64,000 nucleotides of DNA from CAVONV01 sp963697355 (GTDB taxonomy: Bacteria > Acidobacteriota > Vicinamibacteria > Marinacidobacterales > DATDRI01): assembly GCA_963697355.1 (NCBI GenBank), contig CAVONV010000022.1, positions 124,001 through 188,000 on the forward strand. The letters are read 5' to 3'. A model generated the notes under the pieces. The model ran no database searches and was not told the DNA's origin. It saw only the letters and a program-made list of their open reading frames with translations. The position numbers and the translations under genes are program-made. Position 1 is the stretch's first letter, and each line of letters begins with the position of its first letter. Shown piece after piece: positions 6,241-14,446 of this stretch.

Positions 6241-8454
6241 CTAGGCCCGGATCCGACCTGTACCTGCACTCTTGAACCGGCCGATGACTCTCGCGGAGGT
6301 CACGTTGCGCTTGCCAAGAGCTGCGAGGAGCATCTCTGCTTTGTCGGTTCCGACAGAGATGAGCAATCCTCCTGACGTCTGAGCATCAGCCAGCAGAATT
6401 TGATCGACTCTCGAGAGATGGGGAGACCAGTCGATGTGGGGCGAAACGTGATTCAGGTTGTCGAGCGTTCCGCCGGGGACGATGTCACTTCCGGCAAGCT
6501 CCCTCGCAGATTCCAAAATGGGCACGGAGCTCGGATCAATCTCCGCATCGAGTCCGGAGGCGACCGCCATCTCGCGAAGGTGACCCAGTAGTCCGAAGCC
6601 CGTCACATCGGTACAAGCGTGGGCTCCCACCTCAACCATTGCCTCCGCTGCATCTTTATTGAGCTCGCGCATGACCTCCACCATACGTCGAACGGTCGCC
6701 TCATCCGTCAACCCCTTTTTTGCCGCCGTGGCCAAAATGCCCGTGCCGATGGGCTTCGTCAGGATGAGAACATCACCCGGTCGAGCACCGGAATTCGTTA
6801 GGATCCGATCCGGATGCACGGTGCCCGTTACGGCCAGGCCGAATTTCGGCTCCGTGTCATCGACGCTATGTCCTCCGATGATCGAGATACCCGCTTCACG
6901 CGTGACCGCGGAGGCGCCTTCGAGGATCTTCTCCAAAACAGAGAAGGGTAATCTCTTGGAAGGAAATCCCACGACGCTGAGAGCAAAAATCGGCTTGGCT
7001 CCCATTGCGTAGATATCGCTCAGAGAATTGGCGGCGCTGATGGCGCCGAAGTCGAATGGGTCGTCGGCAATGGGAGTAAAAAAATCCACCGTTTGAACCA
7101 CGGCCAGGTCGTCGGTGAGCTTGTAGACGGCGGCATCATCCGCCGTCGCCGTGTGAACCAACACGGCCGGGTCGTTGACTTCTGGAAGTCCGCGAAGGAC
7201 CTGCTCGAGATCTTGAGGCCGCAGCTTACACGCACAACCCATTCCATGGGTGTAGCGTGTCAGTTTTACTTCGTCCTGTTGCCCCTCGCTGCTGACAAAG
7301 CCGCCTTCGGTTCGTCCCATGCGGCGGACGGCCTCTGCCACGATCCCAACAGCGGTATCGATCTCTTCGGCTGTCGTATTGCGACCCACGGAGAAACGCA
7401 CGGTTCCCATGGCGTAGTCCATCGGAACTTTCATGGCTTCGAGCACCGTCGATAGGTCGACGCCTTCCGCGTGACAGGCCGCGCCGGCCGACGCGGCCAC
7501 CCGTTCTCCGATCTCGGCAAGAAGGGTATTCGCTTCGACTCCACGAAAACTCACGCTCAATGTATTCGGCAAACACTGTTGTCTTCGGCCGTTCCATCGG
7601 ATCTCTTCAATTTCCCCTGAAAGACCTTCCCAAAGCCGATCGCGCATCTCCCGAAAGTGCTTGCGGTTGTGGTCGAGCGATTCGGCGGCGATTTCACAGG
7701 CCTTGCCAAGGCCTACGATCTCCAAGGTGTTTTCGGTTCCGGCTCGCCTCCCCGCTTCGTGGTCGGCACCGTGAATCAATCGGGGTAGCGTCGTTCCGGA
7801 ACGAATGAAAAGAGCCCCAATTCCCTTTGGTGCATACAGTTTGTGGCCGGCGAGGCTCAGGAAATCCACGCCCAGCTGACCAACGTCCACCGGAATCTTC
7901 CCGGCCGATTGAGCCGCATCCGTGTGGAGGAGAACACCTCTTTGGCGCGTCATTTCCGCTATCTCAGCGATCGGCTGGATCGTCCCCACTTCATTGTTCG
8001 CGTGCATGATGGTGACAAGGATGGTCTCTGGCGTGATAGCCGCCGCCACTTGGGCTGGATCCACCCATCCCGACTCATCGACGGGGAGGCGAGTGATGCG
8101 GAATCCGTCCTCTTCTAGCGTCTTACATGGCTCGAGCACAGCCGGATGCTCGATGGCGGAAGTAATGATGTGCCGGCCCTTGGAGCGGAGGTTGCGAGCA
8201 ACGCCCTGGATCACGGTGTTGTTCGATTCAGAGCCGCCGCTCGTAAAGACGATCTCTTCCGAACGGGCTCCTAGGAGCCGCGCCACTTGTCTGCGGGCAC
8301 GCTCTATGGCGGTCCGTGACTCGATACCATAACTATGGCTGCTCGAAGGGTTTCCGTAGTGCCCATAGAGGTAGGGAAGCATTGTCTCGGCGACCGCTGG
8401 ATCAATAGGAGTGGTGGCATTGTAATCGAGGTAGATCGGTTGGTCCTTGTTCAT
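6241..8454 (-). CDS. Cysteine desulfurase-selenophosphate synthetase fusion (NifS-SelD)
   Basis: A single 737-residue frame with two complete enzymes. Residues 1 to about 385 are a class V aminotransferase-fold cysteine desulfurase/selenocysteine lyase. It has His103 (EHPAVLEP), PLP lysine Lys205 (SLAGHKLYAPKG) and the mobile-loop Cys327 (SAGAACHAEG). After a short linker, residues about 396-737 are selenophosphate synthetase. These include Cys407, Cys409 and Lys410 in HGMGCACK, DDAAVYKL and the GGHSVDD metal/ATP motifs. The nucleophile is Cys (TGT), not selenocysteine. The lyase would free selenium (or sulfur) and hand it to the kinase, which makes selenophosphate from ATP. It starts at the ATG at 8454, divergent from the methyltransferase. 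No selA, selB, selC or selU is in this window. Confidence 0.93.
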   Translation of the reverse strand: MNKDQPIYLDYNATTPIDPAVAETMLPYLYGHYGNPSSSHSYGIESRTAIERARRQVARLLGARSEEIVFTSGGSESNNTVIQGVARNLRSKGRHIITSAIEHPAVLEPCKTLEEDGFRITRLPVDESGWVDPAQVAAAITPETILVTIMHANNEVGTIQPIAEIAEMTRQRGVLLHTDAAQSAGKIPVDVGQLGVDFLSLAGHKLYAPKGIGALFIRSGTTLPRLIHGADHEAGRRAGTENTLEIVGLGKACEIAAESLDHNRKHFREMRDRLWEGLSGEIEEIRWNGRRQQCLPNTLSVSFRGVEANTLLAEIGERVAASAGAACHAEGVDLSTVLEAMKVPMDYAMGTVRFSVGRNTTAEEIDTAVGIVAEAVRRMGRTEGGFVSSEGQQDEVKLTRYTHGMGCACKLRPQDLEQVLRGLPEVNDPAVLVHTATADDAAVYKLTDDLAVVQTVDFFTPIADDPFDFGAISAANSLSDIYAMGAKPIFALSVVGFPSKRLPFSVLEKILEGASAVTREAGISIIGGHSVDDTEPKFGLAVTGTVHPDRILTNSGARPGDVLILTKPIGTGILATAAKKGLTDEATVRRMVEVMRELNKDAAEAMVEVGAHACTDVTGFGLLGHLREMAVASGLDAEIDPSSVPILESARELAGSDIVPGGTLDNLNHVSPHIDWSPHLSRVDQILLADAQTSGGLLISVGTDKAEMLLAALGKRNVTSARVIGRFKSAGTGRIRA

Positions 8455-8546
8455 GGCTCGTATTGTGATTTAAAACCTCCCTCAGAAACAAGGATTGAAA
8501 CGAGTGGGTAACCTGTGAGAATCTCAGGCCTGGCGGGCAAGTCGAA

Positions 8547-9272
8547 ATGGATCCAAGAGCTATGGAGCCCTTCGGGAGGGCGTTGCGGGCTTTTTTCGAG
8601 GATGACCCAACCGCGGAGTTGAATATCCGTAGGAACGATGGCCTCGAAACCTCGCTTCCCATCAGCCATTTCTTCCGAGAACCGAGGGAGCTGACTCCCC
8701 TCGAGAAAATGGCGATCGACGGCTGCGTGGGGCGCGTATTGGATGTTGGCGCCGGAAGTGGACTGCATAGTCTGGTACTCGAGGGAAGAGGCCTACGAGT
8801 CACTTCGATTGACATCAATCCTGAAGCGGTGGAGGTCATGAATCAGCGGAGCGTGATGGATGCCCGTTGTGCCGACATTTTTGAATTTCGGGGCGGGCCT
8901 TACGATACGCTTCTGATTTTGGGACACGGGATCGGTATGGTCGAAACGATCGAAGGCTTGGGTCATTTTCTCTCGCACGCAAAAGGACTCATGGCTGATG
9001 ACGGGCAGATGATATTGGACTCGCTCGATGTGCGAGTGACGGACAGACCTGTCGACCTGGCCTATCACGAGACGAATCAAGAAGCTGGGCGCTATAGGGG
9101 CGAGATACGAATGCAGTTCGAGTTTCAGGGCAAGTCGGGGCCCTATTGCGGCTGGTTGCAGGTGGATGCCGAAACGTTGAAAGATCACACACAGTCACAG
9201 GGATGGGTTTATGAGCTCATGCATCAGGAAACCGATGGCAACTATTTGGCTCGTCTCAGAAAAAAAGAGTAG
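8547..9272 (+). CDS. Class I SAM-dependent methyltransferase
   Basis: A 241-residue methyltransferase with the glycine-rich SAM motif VLDVGAGSGLHSLVL at about residues 65-79 and the acidic strand-2 end VTSIDINPEAVEVM. The later segment LLILGHGIGMVETIEGL resembles small-molecule methyltransferases. The substrate is unknown. No strong ribosome site precedes the ATG. It starts about 90 bases from the divergent NifS-SelD start, and the next gene begins 9 bases after its stop, so the two are probably co-transcribed. A selenium methyltransferase role is tempting from position but unsupported. Confidence 0.8.
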   Translation: MDPRAMEPFGRALRAFFEDDPTAELNIRRNDGLETSLPISHFFREPRELTPLEKMAIDGCVGRVLDVGAGSGLHSLVLEGRGLRVTSIDINPEAVEVMNQRSVMDARCADIFEFRGGPYDTLLILGHGIGMVETIEGLGHFLSHAKGLMADDGQMILDSLDVRVTDRPVDLAYHETNQEAGRYRGEIRMQFEFQGKSGPYCGWLQVDAETLKDHTQSQGWVYELMHQETDGNYLARLRKKE

Positions 9273-9281
9273 ACAGGGAAT

Positions 9282-9704
9282 ATGGCGAGTCACGACCGCA
9301 AGACGCTCGAAGCGTCATTGATACCTGCGGACAAGGTTTACCGCAAGAAGGTCATCTTAGTCTACGTCATCGTGGTCTCGATAGGTGCGGCTGTCATCGG
9401 ATGGGGACTACCGTGGATGCAAGAGGTTCTCCGGAGTCGCAGTACCGAAGACGCTTTGGCGACGTTTGACAAGAATGTTGCTGATGCCAGGATTGCTATC
9501 TCGAATGCTGATGACGAGCATCTTCTGTCGCCGTGGTCGCTCGAGGCCGGTGGAAAGCCTGTCTTCACGATGCCCCGCATCGGCGTGATACGCAGCATGG
9601 TGATGAACCACATGATCCATCACCGTGCCCAGCTCGGCCTGTACTTGCGGCTCAACAACTTGGCTGTGCCGGCGATGTACGGGCCGACCGCTGACGAGGC
9701 TTGA
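9282..9704 (+). CDS. Chimeric ORF: membrane-protein N-terminus joined to the C-terminal half of a DinB-family protein
   Basis: Residues 1 to about 55 contain a membrane helix (VILVYVIVVSIGAAVIGWGL) and look like the start of an unrelated small membrane protein. From about residue 57 (LATFDKNVADARIAI) the sequence is the second half of a DinB/DUF664-type four-helix metalloprotein. It includes PWSLEAGGKPVFTMPR and the C-terminal NHMIHHRAQLGLYLRL. The first two DinB helices, with one metal-binding histidine, are missing, so DinB function is unlikely. The join is at about base 9450. It reads as a deletion fusion between two neighbouring genes, or as an assembly join. Confidence 0.7.
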   Translation: MASHDRKTLEASLIPADKVYRKKVILVYVIVVSIGAAVIGWGLPWMQEVLRSRSTEDALATFDKNVADARIAISNADDEHLLSPWSLEAGGKPVFTMPRIGVIRSMVMNHMIHHRAQLGLYLRLNNLAVPAMYGPTADEA

Positions 9705-9765
9705 TGAAAACGGTCCGGCGTCGTCGATAAACTGAGGTTCTGCTTTTCACAATGACGGTGGTCCC

Positions 9766-10023
9766 ATGACAATTGAGTTGCCGAAGGAAGTCGAGAAACA
9801 GCTGATCACCTCCATCAAGCGGTTCTTCGAGGAGAATATGGAAGAGGAAATCGGTGAGCTCAAGGCGCGGCTCGTTCTCGATTATTGTGTCCGTGAGATT
9901 GGCCCAACGGTTTACAATCAGGCCGTATCAGATGCTAAACGATACTTTCAAGACAAACTCTCCGACCTGGATGGCGTCTGTTATGTGCCCGAGCTCAGCT
10001 ATTGGAAAAAGAAGAGTCCATAG
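9766..10023 (+). CDS. DUF2164 family protein
   Basis: A small 85-residue cytosolic protein matching DUF2164. It begins MTIELPKEVEKQLITSIKRF and has the conserved EEIGELKARLVLDY, GPTVYNQAVSDA and DLDGVCYVPELSYW segments. The biochemical role of the family is unknown. It is complete at the usual length. Its TAG stop is embedded in the AGGAG ribosome site of the next gene, so the two are probably translationally linked. Confidence 0.85.
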   Translation: MTIELPKEVEKQLITSIKRFFEENMEEEIGELKARLVLDYCVREIGPTVYNQAVSDAKRYFQDKLSDLDGVCYVPELSYWKKKSP

Positions 10024-10032
10024 GAGCCATCC

Positions 10033-10647
10033 TTGTACTTCGCCTTGATCCATTATCCGCATGTTGGTGTCGAGTTAATCGACGCGTTTCGGAGAAAGTA
10101 TGACCCTACGGCGAGCCTGCTCGAGGCCCATATGGCAGTCATGTTTCCGGTCCCGGCTTCGGTGGGGTTCGAGTTTCTCGTTGAGCATATCGAGACGGCT
10201 CTCCGAGCGTTTCGTCCGTTTTCGATTCAACTGAAAGGGTTCAGCAAATCCCATGACCATTGGCTCTTGTTGACGGTCGACAAAGGTCGTCGGGATGTCA
10301 TTGAGCTCTTTGAGCAGATCTACACGGGTCGAATTGCGGAGTATCGTAGACATGACATTGATTTCAATCCCCATGTCGGACTCGGATTGTTCATCAAAGA
10401 AGACGTTCGTTACGACATGTCATCGGGTGGTGTCGAGCCGGAGGATCTCGACGAGCCGCGGTATCGGGAAGCCTTGAGAGAAGCTCGAAGCTTGCATCTA
10501 GATTTCGAATCACGTGTGGATAAGCTTGATTTGGTGGAGTTACCAGCGGAGATTCTCGACTGGGCGTTCGGGAAGAGAGCTCACCTCCCATACGATGTAA
10601 GAGTCGTCACGCGCCGGGAGTTCACCTTAACGGGAGAAGCCCACTGA
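10033..10647 (+). CDS. 2H phosphoesterase / 2'-5' RNA ligase superfamily protein
   Basis: 204 residues starting at a TTG with AGGAG at 10022-10026, six bases upstream. The two catalytic-type histidines of the 2H fold appear in EAHMAVMFP near residue 33 and in FNPHVGLGLF near residue 115. The second hydroxyl residue of the classical H-x-T/S motif is replaced (H-x-A and H-x-G), so the motifs are divergent. The family hydrolyses or ligates 2'-5' or cyclic phosphodiester bonds in RNA or nucleotides. The substrate here is unknown. It follows the DUF2164 gene directly. Confidence 0.65.
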   Translation: MYFALIHYPHVGVELIDAFRRKYDPTASLLEAHMAVMFPVPASVGFEFLVEHIETALRAFRPFSIQLKGFSKSHDHWLLLTVDKGRRDVIELFEQIYTGRIAEYRRHDIDFNPHVGLGLFIKEDVRYDMSSGGVEPEDLDEPRYREALREARSLHLDFESRVDKLDLVELPAEILDWAFGKRAHLPYDVRVVTRREFTLTGEAH

Positions 10648-10673
10648 CGTTGGGGGGCTCGAGGGAGATTAGC

Positions 10674-10811
10674 GTGGCTTATCAGCTCGACAAGGACAAG
10701 GAACTGACCCAAGAACATTTGGTCCGTCTGGAACAAATGGAAGATCCAGGTACGGTGGCTTGCCTCGAAAAAGTGGGGGTTTCCAAGGGTTGGAAATGTC
10801 TCGAAATATGA
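10674..10811 (+). pseudogene. N-terminal remnant of a class I methyltransferase
   Basis: A 45-codon frame from the GTG at 10674 reads like the start of a SAM methyltransferase: HLVRLEQMEDPGTVACLEKVGV, with the GWKCLE strand that normally runs into the SAM-binding GAGGGS loop. It hits a TGA exactly where that loop should begin, and no continuation was found downstream in any frame. It is a truncated relic beside the DinB chimera. Together they mark 9.3-10.9 kb as a place of past deletion. Confidence 0.5.
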
Positions 10812-10954
10812 TTTCCTCGAATTGCAGCACAATCCCAGCTTTGCATGGCGGGAAAAACTTACGATGGCGGCGTGGGGCAGACGTCCCTCGGTTGCACCAT
10901 AGAGGACCTTTAGACCATGGCGCTGAAGAATAGACCTATTTCTACGGCAATCAA

Positions 10955-11545
10955 GTGAATACCGCTCGCTACGTCATTGCTGTATTGGTTTTGATCGGAC
11001 TGCCACCGGGCGTTTGTCTGTGGTTTCTCATCCATCCGTTCGCCTCGTTTTGGCGAACGAAGGGACCCGTTTGGACCTACACGATCGTCGGGCTACCCAT
11101 GGTCGGACTCATGGCGTGTCTTTTCTGGGCTCGGAAGACATTGCTAGGTGTCGATTTTGGAACAAGCTACCCGTTAGTCCTGGTATCGATGCTGCCTTTT
11201 GCTATGGCGGCGACCATTGCTGTCAAGCGAAGAAAACTTCTGACGTTCGGTGTATTGGCCGGCCTACCGGAGCTCTCGGAAGCACGTTACCCCGGGAAAT
11301 TGTTGACGGTGGGGCCGTATGCCAAGATTCGTCATCCCCGCTACGTTGAAATCCTCCTCGCAACCTTCAGTTATGCTTTGTTTGCCAACTTTATGGGAAC
11401 CTACATCTTGGCGGCCGTTGCTGTACCGGTGATCTTCTTCATCGTGTTGATCGAGGAAAAGGAGCTTCGGGAGCGCTTTGGAGAAGCGTATGAGCGGTAT
11501 TGCGATAATGTGCCGCGGTTTTTTCCAAAGCTGACGAAGAGATAG
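10955..11545 (+). CDS. Isoprenylcysteine/phospholipid methyltransferase-like membrane protein
   Basis: 196 residues from a GTG start, with about five membrane helices. The C-terminal catalytic signature is GPYAKIRHPRYVEILL, then a hydrophobic pair, then the EEKELRERFGEAYERY tail. This is the pattern of the PEMT/ICMT integral-membrane methyltransferases, which use SAM to methylate lipids, isoprenoid-cysteine or other membrane substrates. The natural substrate cannot be deduced. It stands alone. A perfect 13-base inverted repeat lies about 90 bases past its stop. Confidence 0.8.
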   Translation: MNTARYVIAVLVLIGLPPGVCLWFLIHPFASFWRTKGPVWTYTIVGLPMVGLMACLFWARKTLLGVDFGTSYPLVLVSMLPFAMAATIAVKRRKLLTFGVLAGLPELSEARYPGKLLTVGPYAKIRHPRYVEILLATFSYALFANFMGTYILAAVAVPVIFFIVLIEEKELRERFGEAYERYCDNVPRFFPKLTKR

Positions 11546-12090
11546 CCGACGAAAATCCTCGAGATTTTTCATTTGTGCATTGGCATGTGGTCGAGTTTCC
11601 GCGTCGGTGATTTGGAAACGGGTCAAGAAAGGTCACGGGAAGCCCGGGCGTTAAAGGGGGGCGGCTCGGGCTTCCCGTGTGGGGACTCAAGAGGTTCAGG
11701 CCCGATTGATTGGGGGGTATCCAGCCTGACCTGCAACGAAAGATACACTCGCTCGAGGGTCTGGTGCAGTGACATGGATCGGGGGAGAAGTCCCCGATTT
11801 GTATGTGTGTAATTACCTACATCGCCATCAGGATCGGGCGTGGTGAAAATTCTGATTCGGTAGTGCTCGACGACAAAATGTAGGATATTACCTGCGACAA
11901 TATCGCCCATGGGATAGGGTATTTCACCTTGGACGGATCCCGACCTTCCATTGGTTTTCGTTCTATCCGCTTGGGCTGTGGCGAATGGTTTGCGTCCGTG
12001 CGCTGTACTCTGCCGGGACCTACCGTGGTAACATAACCCCTTCGAAAGACCTGTTTCGACCCATCTACTGAAAGGAACTAGGAGACTCGA
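11546..12090. other. Intergenic region before prfB
   Basis: About 545 bases without a convincing gene. Apart from the inverted repeat at 11634-11679 and the AGGAG ribosome site of prfB at 12080-12084, I see only a minus-strand frame at about 11623-11910 with no recognisable family motif or ribosome site. No tRNA-like sequence was found. Confidence 0.5.
11634..11679. repeat. Perfect 13-bp inverted repeat, hairpin with 20-base loop
   Basis: CACGGGAAGCCCG at 11634-11646 is exactly complementary to CGGGCTTCCCGTG at 11667-11679. There is no T-run after it on either strand, so it is not a classical intrinsic terminator. It could still stabilise a 3' end or bind a protein. Confidence 0.75.
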
Positions 12091-13201
12091 ATGACCGAGG
12101 AACTACTAAGCAAATATGAAGACCTAGAACGCCGAGTGAAAGACGTTCGAGGTTATCTTTGACGAAGCTGCTCTGAGATCGAGTCAGGAAAAAATCGACC
12201 AACAGTTGTCAGATCCCTCCATTTGGGACGATCCGCAGGTGGGCGAGAAACTCTCTCGGGAGCGTGCCCGGGTCTTGGCTGATCTCGAGCTGATCCAGCG
12301 GCTGAACGACCGCGAAGATGAAGTGCGGACCCTCATTGAATGGGCGAACGAAGGGGAATCCGTCGATTCAGATCTGATAGCGCAACTCAAACAACTCGAA
12401 CAAGAAATCGAAGCGGCTGAAGTCCAGAAACTGCTTGGCGGTGAAAACGATGCGAAAAACGCCATCGTTAGTATCCACCCTGGTGCTGGGGGCACGGAGT
12501 CCCAGGATTGGGCAGAGATGCTGCTGCGGATGTACCTCAGATGGGCGGAACGCAAGGACTTCAAGACCGAGATGCTCGACTACCAGGAAGGAGATGAAGC
12601 CGGGATCAAGAGTGTGACGTTTACCGTCGGTGGCCCGTTCTCCTTCGGTCTGCTCACCTGCGAGGTAGGCGTTCATCGGTTGGTACGCTTGTCACCTTTC
12701 GATGCCGCCAACCGTCGACACACGTCGTTTGCATCTGTTTTCGTTTACCCGGAAATCGACGAGGAAGTCAATGTCGAGGTCAGCGAGAAGGACCTGAGAA
12801 TCGATACCTACAGGTCGAGCGGGAGCGGTGGTCAGCACGTCAATGTGACCGATTCCGCGGTCAGAATCACCCATATTCCGACAGGCATCGTCGTGCAGTG
12901 TCAAAACGAACGTTCTCAGCATCGTAACCGGGATTCGGCGATGAAAGTGCTCCGAGCCCGCCTTTACGACCTGAAGCTCCGAGCGCAGCAGGAGAAGATA
13001 GACGCCATGCACGACGGTAAGAAGGACATCGCCTGGGGAAGCCAAATTCGATCGTACGTGTTCCAACCCTACCGTATGGTCAAGGACCACCGTACCAAAG
13101 TCGAGGTGGGCGATGTGGATCGGGTCATGGACGGTGATCTCGACCCGTTCATCAAGGCCTTTCTGTTGACGAAGCGTCCGACGCCCTCTGGCTCTCAGTA
13201 A
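12091..13201 (+). CDS. prfB: Peptide chain release factor 2 (with programmed +1 frameshift)
   Basis: RF2 ends translation at UGA and UAA. The first 23 codons (ATG at 12091, AGGAG six bases upstream) run to CTT-TGA at 12157-12162. The rest continues in the +1 frame from GAC at 12161, giving about 369 residues. Hallmarks are HPGAGGTESQDWAEML, the RF2-specific stop-codon tripeptide in RLSPFDA, and the peptidyl-transfer motif GSGGQHVN. The internal TGA is the usual autoregulation: low RF2 lets ribosomes slip forward and make more. A reading that starts downstream of the shift, at a TTG near 12206, would miss about 37 N-terminal residues. Confidence 0.96.
12149..12163 (+). promoter_or_regulatory. 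prfB programmed frameshift signal
   Basis: GAGGT (12149-12153), three bases (TAT), then CTT (12157-12159) and TGA-C (12160-12163). The SD-like element is the E. coli distance from the slippery CTT, but GAGGT replaces AGGGGG. UGA followed by C is a weak terminator, which favours slippage. Confidence 0.9.
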
Positions 13202-13351
13202 GTCGAACGCGGAGCAAGTCGCCCGATCTCGGCGTGGGACCACTCCGGCCTAGATCTTCAAGCCCAGTAGGTTCCAGTGGCTCAACTCGAGAAGGAGTCG
13301 GTTTCGCGCGGCTCCTATTTGCTGTGGTTTGCGTTCGCGCTCCGCCGCGAC

Positions 13352-14356
13352 TCACGTACAGCCGAGGTGCGCGCGGGGATTGGTCTCTTTGAGGCTACTG
13401 AGCTCCTCAAAGAGTTGACGCTCGCGATCGCTCAATTCGGTAGGGGTAATCACTTGGAGCTTGGCAAATAGGTCGCCGTGCCCTTTTCCTTTGAGGTGCG
13501 GCATGCCCTTTCCTCGCAATCTCATGTGGCGGCCGCTCTGGGAGCCAGGCGGTACCTTGACCCTGGCTTTTCCTCCCATGGTAGGAATCTCGATTTCGGC
13601 ACCGAGCGTCGCCTCGGTCACCGTAACGGGAACCTCCACATAGAGGTCGTTGCCTTTGTGTTGGTAGATGTGATGTCGCTGAAGCCTGACTTCGAGATAC
13701 AAATCGCCGGGTGGCCCTCCCATGACACCGGATTCGCCCTTTCCTGCCACCCGGATTCGAGAACCGTCTCCAACTCCGGCGGGAACCTTGACTTCGATTT
13801 GTTGATCGGGGTTGGCAGGACCGGTTTCGAGAAACAAGCGCCTCTGTGTTCCGTGGTAGGCCTCTTCTAGCGTGATTTCGAGCGTGGCAGAGACGTCACG
13901 GCCCTTCGCGGGTGCCACTGAGTTGAAGCCGCTTCTTCGGCCGCCACCGCGAAAACCGGTGCCTCCCGCCCTGCCCAAAACCTCGTCGAGATCGATACCT
14001 CCGCCAAAGAAGGTCTTGAAGAAATCAGAAAAACCTCCAGACGGTTGACGACCGGGGCCTCCACCGAACTCGACGTGGAAGCCTTCGAATCCTGGAAAGC
14101 CACTCGGCTGGGCATCTGCATAGCGCTCGTATTGCTGCCAGTTGGCTCCCAACTGATCATATTTGCGTCGCTTTTCGGGATCGGAGAGTACCTCGTTCGC
14201 TTCATTGATCTCCTTGAAGCGTGTCTCTGCGCCTCGGTCACCCGGATTGATGTCGGGATGGTACTTCCGAGCTGCCTTGCGGTAGGCCTGCTTGATTTGT
14301 TTGTCTGTGGCGTTTTTGGGAACGTCCAGAATTTGGTAATAGTCCTTGTAATCCAT
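13352..14356 (-). CDS. DnaJ-class co-chaperone without zinc finger (CbpA-like)
   Basis: 334 residues. The N-terminal J domain carries the HPD motif (KYHPDINPG, about residues 31-39). A Gly/Phe-rich linker to about residue 125 follows, then the two beta-sandwich substrate domains with KVPAGVGDGSRIRVAGKGE and VKVPPGSQSGRHMRLRGKG. There is no CxxCxGxG zinc finger, so it is a type II DnaJ like CbpA. It stimulates DnaK ATPase and delivers unfolded clients. It lies about 90 bases downstream of lon on the same strand, a plausible heat-shock unit, with a hairpin between them. Confidence 0.9.
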   Translation of the reverse strand: MDYKDYYQILDVPKNATDKQIKQAYRKAARKYHPDINPGDRGAETRFKEINEANEVLSDPEKRRKYDQLGANWQQYERYADAQPSGFPGFEGFHVEFGGGPGRQPSGGFSDFFKTFFGGGIDLDEVLGRAGGTGFRGGGRRSGFNSVAPAKGRDVSATLEITLEEAYHGTQRRLFLETGPANPDQQIEVKVPAGVGDGSRIRVAGKGESGVMGGPPGDLYLEVRLQRHHIYQHKGNDLYVEVPVTVTEATLGAEIEIPTMGGKARVKVPPGSQSGRHMRLRGKGMPHLKGKGHGDLFAKLQVITPTELSDRERQLFEELSSLKETNPRAHLGCT

Positions 14357-14390
14357 CTAACTAGCAGTCAAGCAGTCGAAGTAGACAAGC

Positions 14391-14424
14391 ATTCTGCGGT
14401 CGGGTGAGCGCCCGACCGCTGAAT
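14391..14424. repeat. Hairpin between lon and the DnaJ gene
   Basis: GCGGTCGGG (14396-14404) pairs with CCCGACCGC (14411-14419) around a six-base loop. ATTC/GAAT extends the arms past one T-T mismatch. There is no T-tract on the transcript side, so it may be an mRNA-processing or stability structure or a weak terminator that lowers expression of the DnaJ gene. Confidence 0.6.
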
Positions 14425-14446
14425 GGAACCGTGACTTCTTCCTTTC

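Noticed and set aside
7228..7236. Selenocysteine in SelD itself
   Set aside because: Both codons are TGT (Cys407 and Cys409), so this is the cysteine form.
11623..11910. A minus-strand frame after the membrane methyltransferase gene
   Set aside because: The sequence has no family motif or ribosome site and contains the inverted repeat, so it is probably non-coding.
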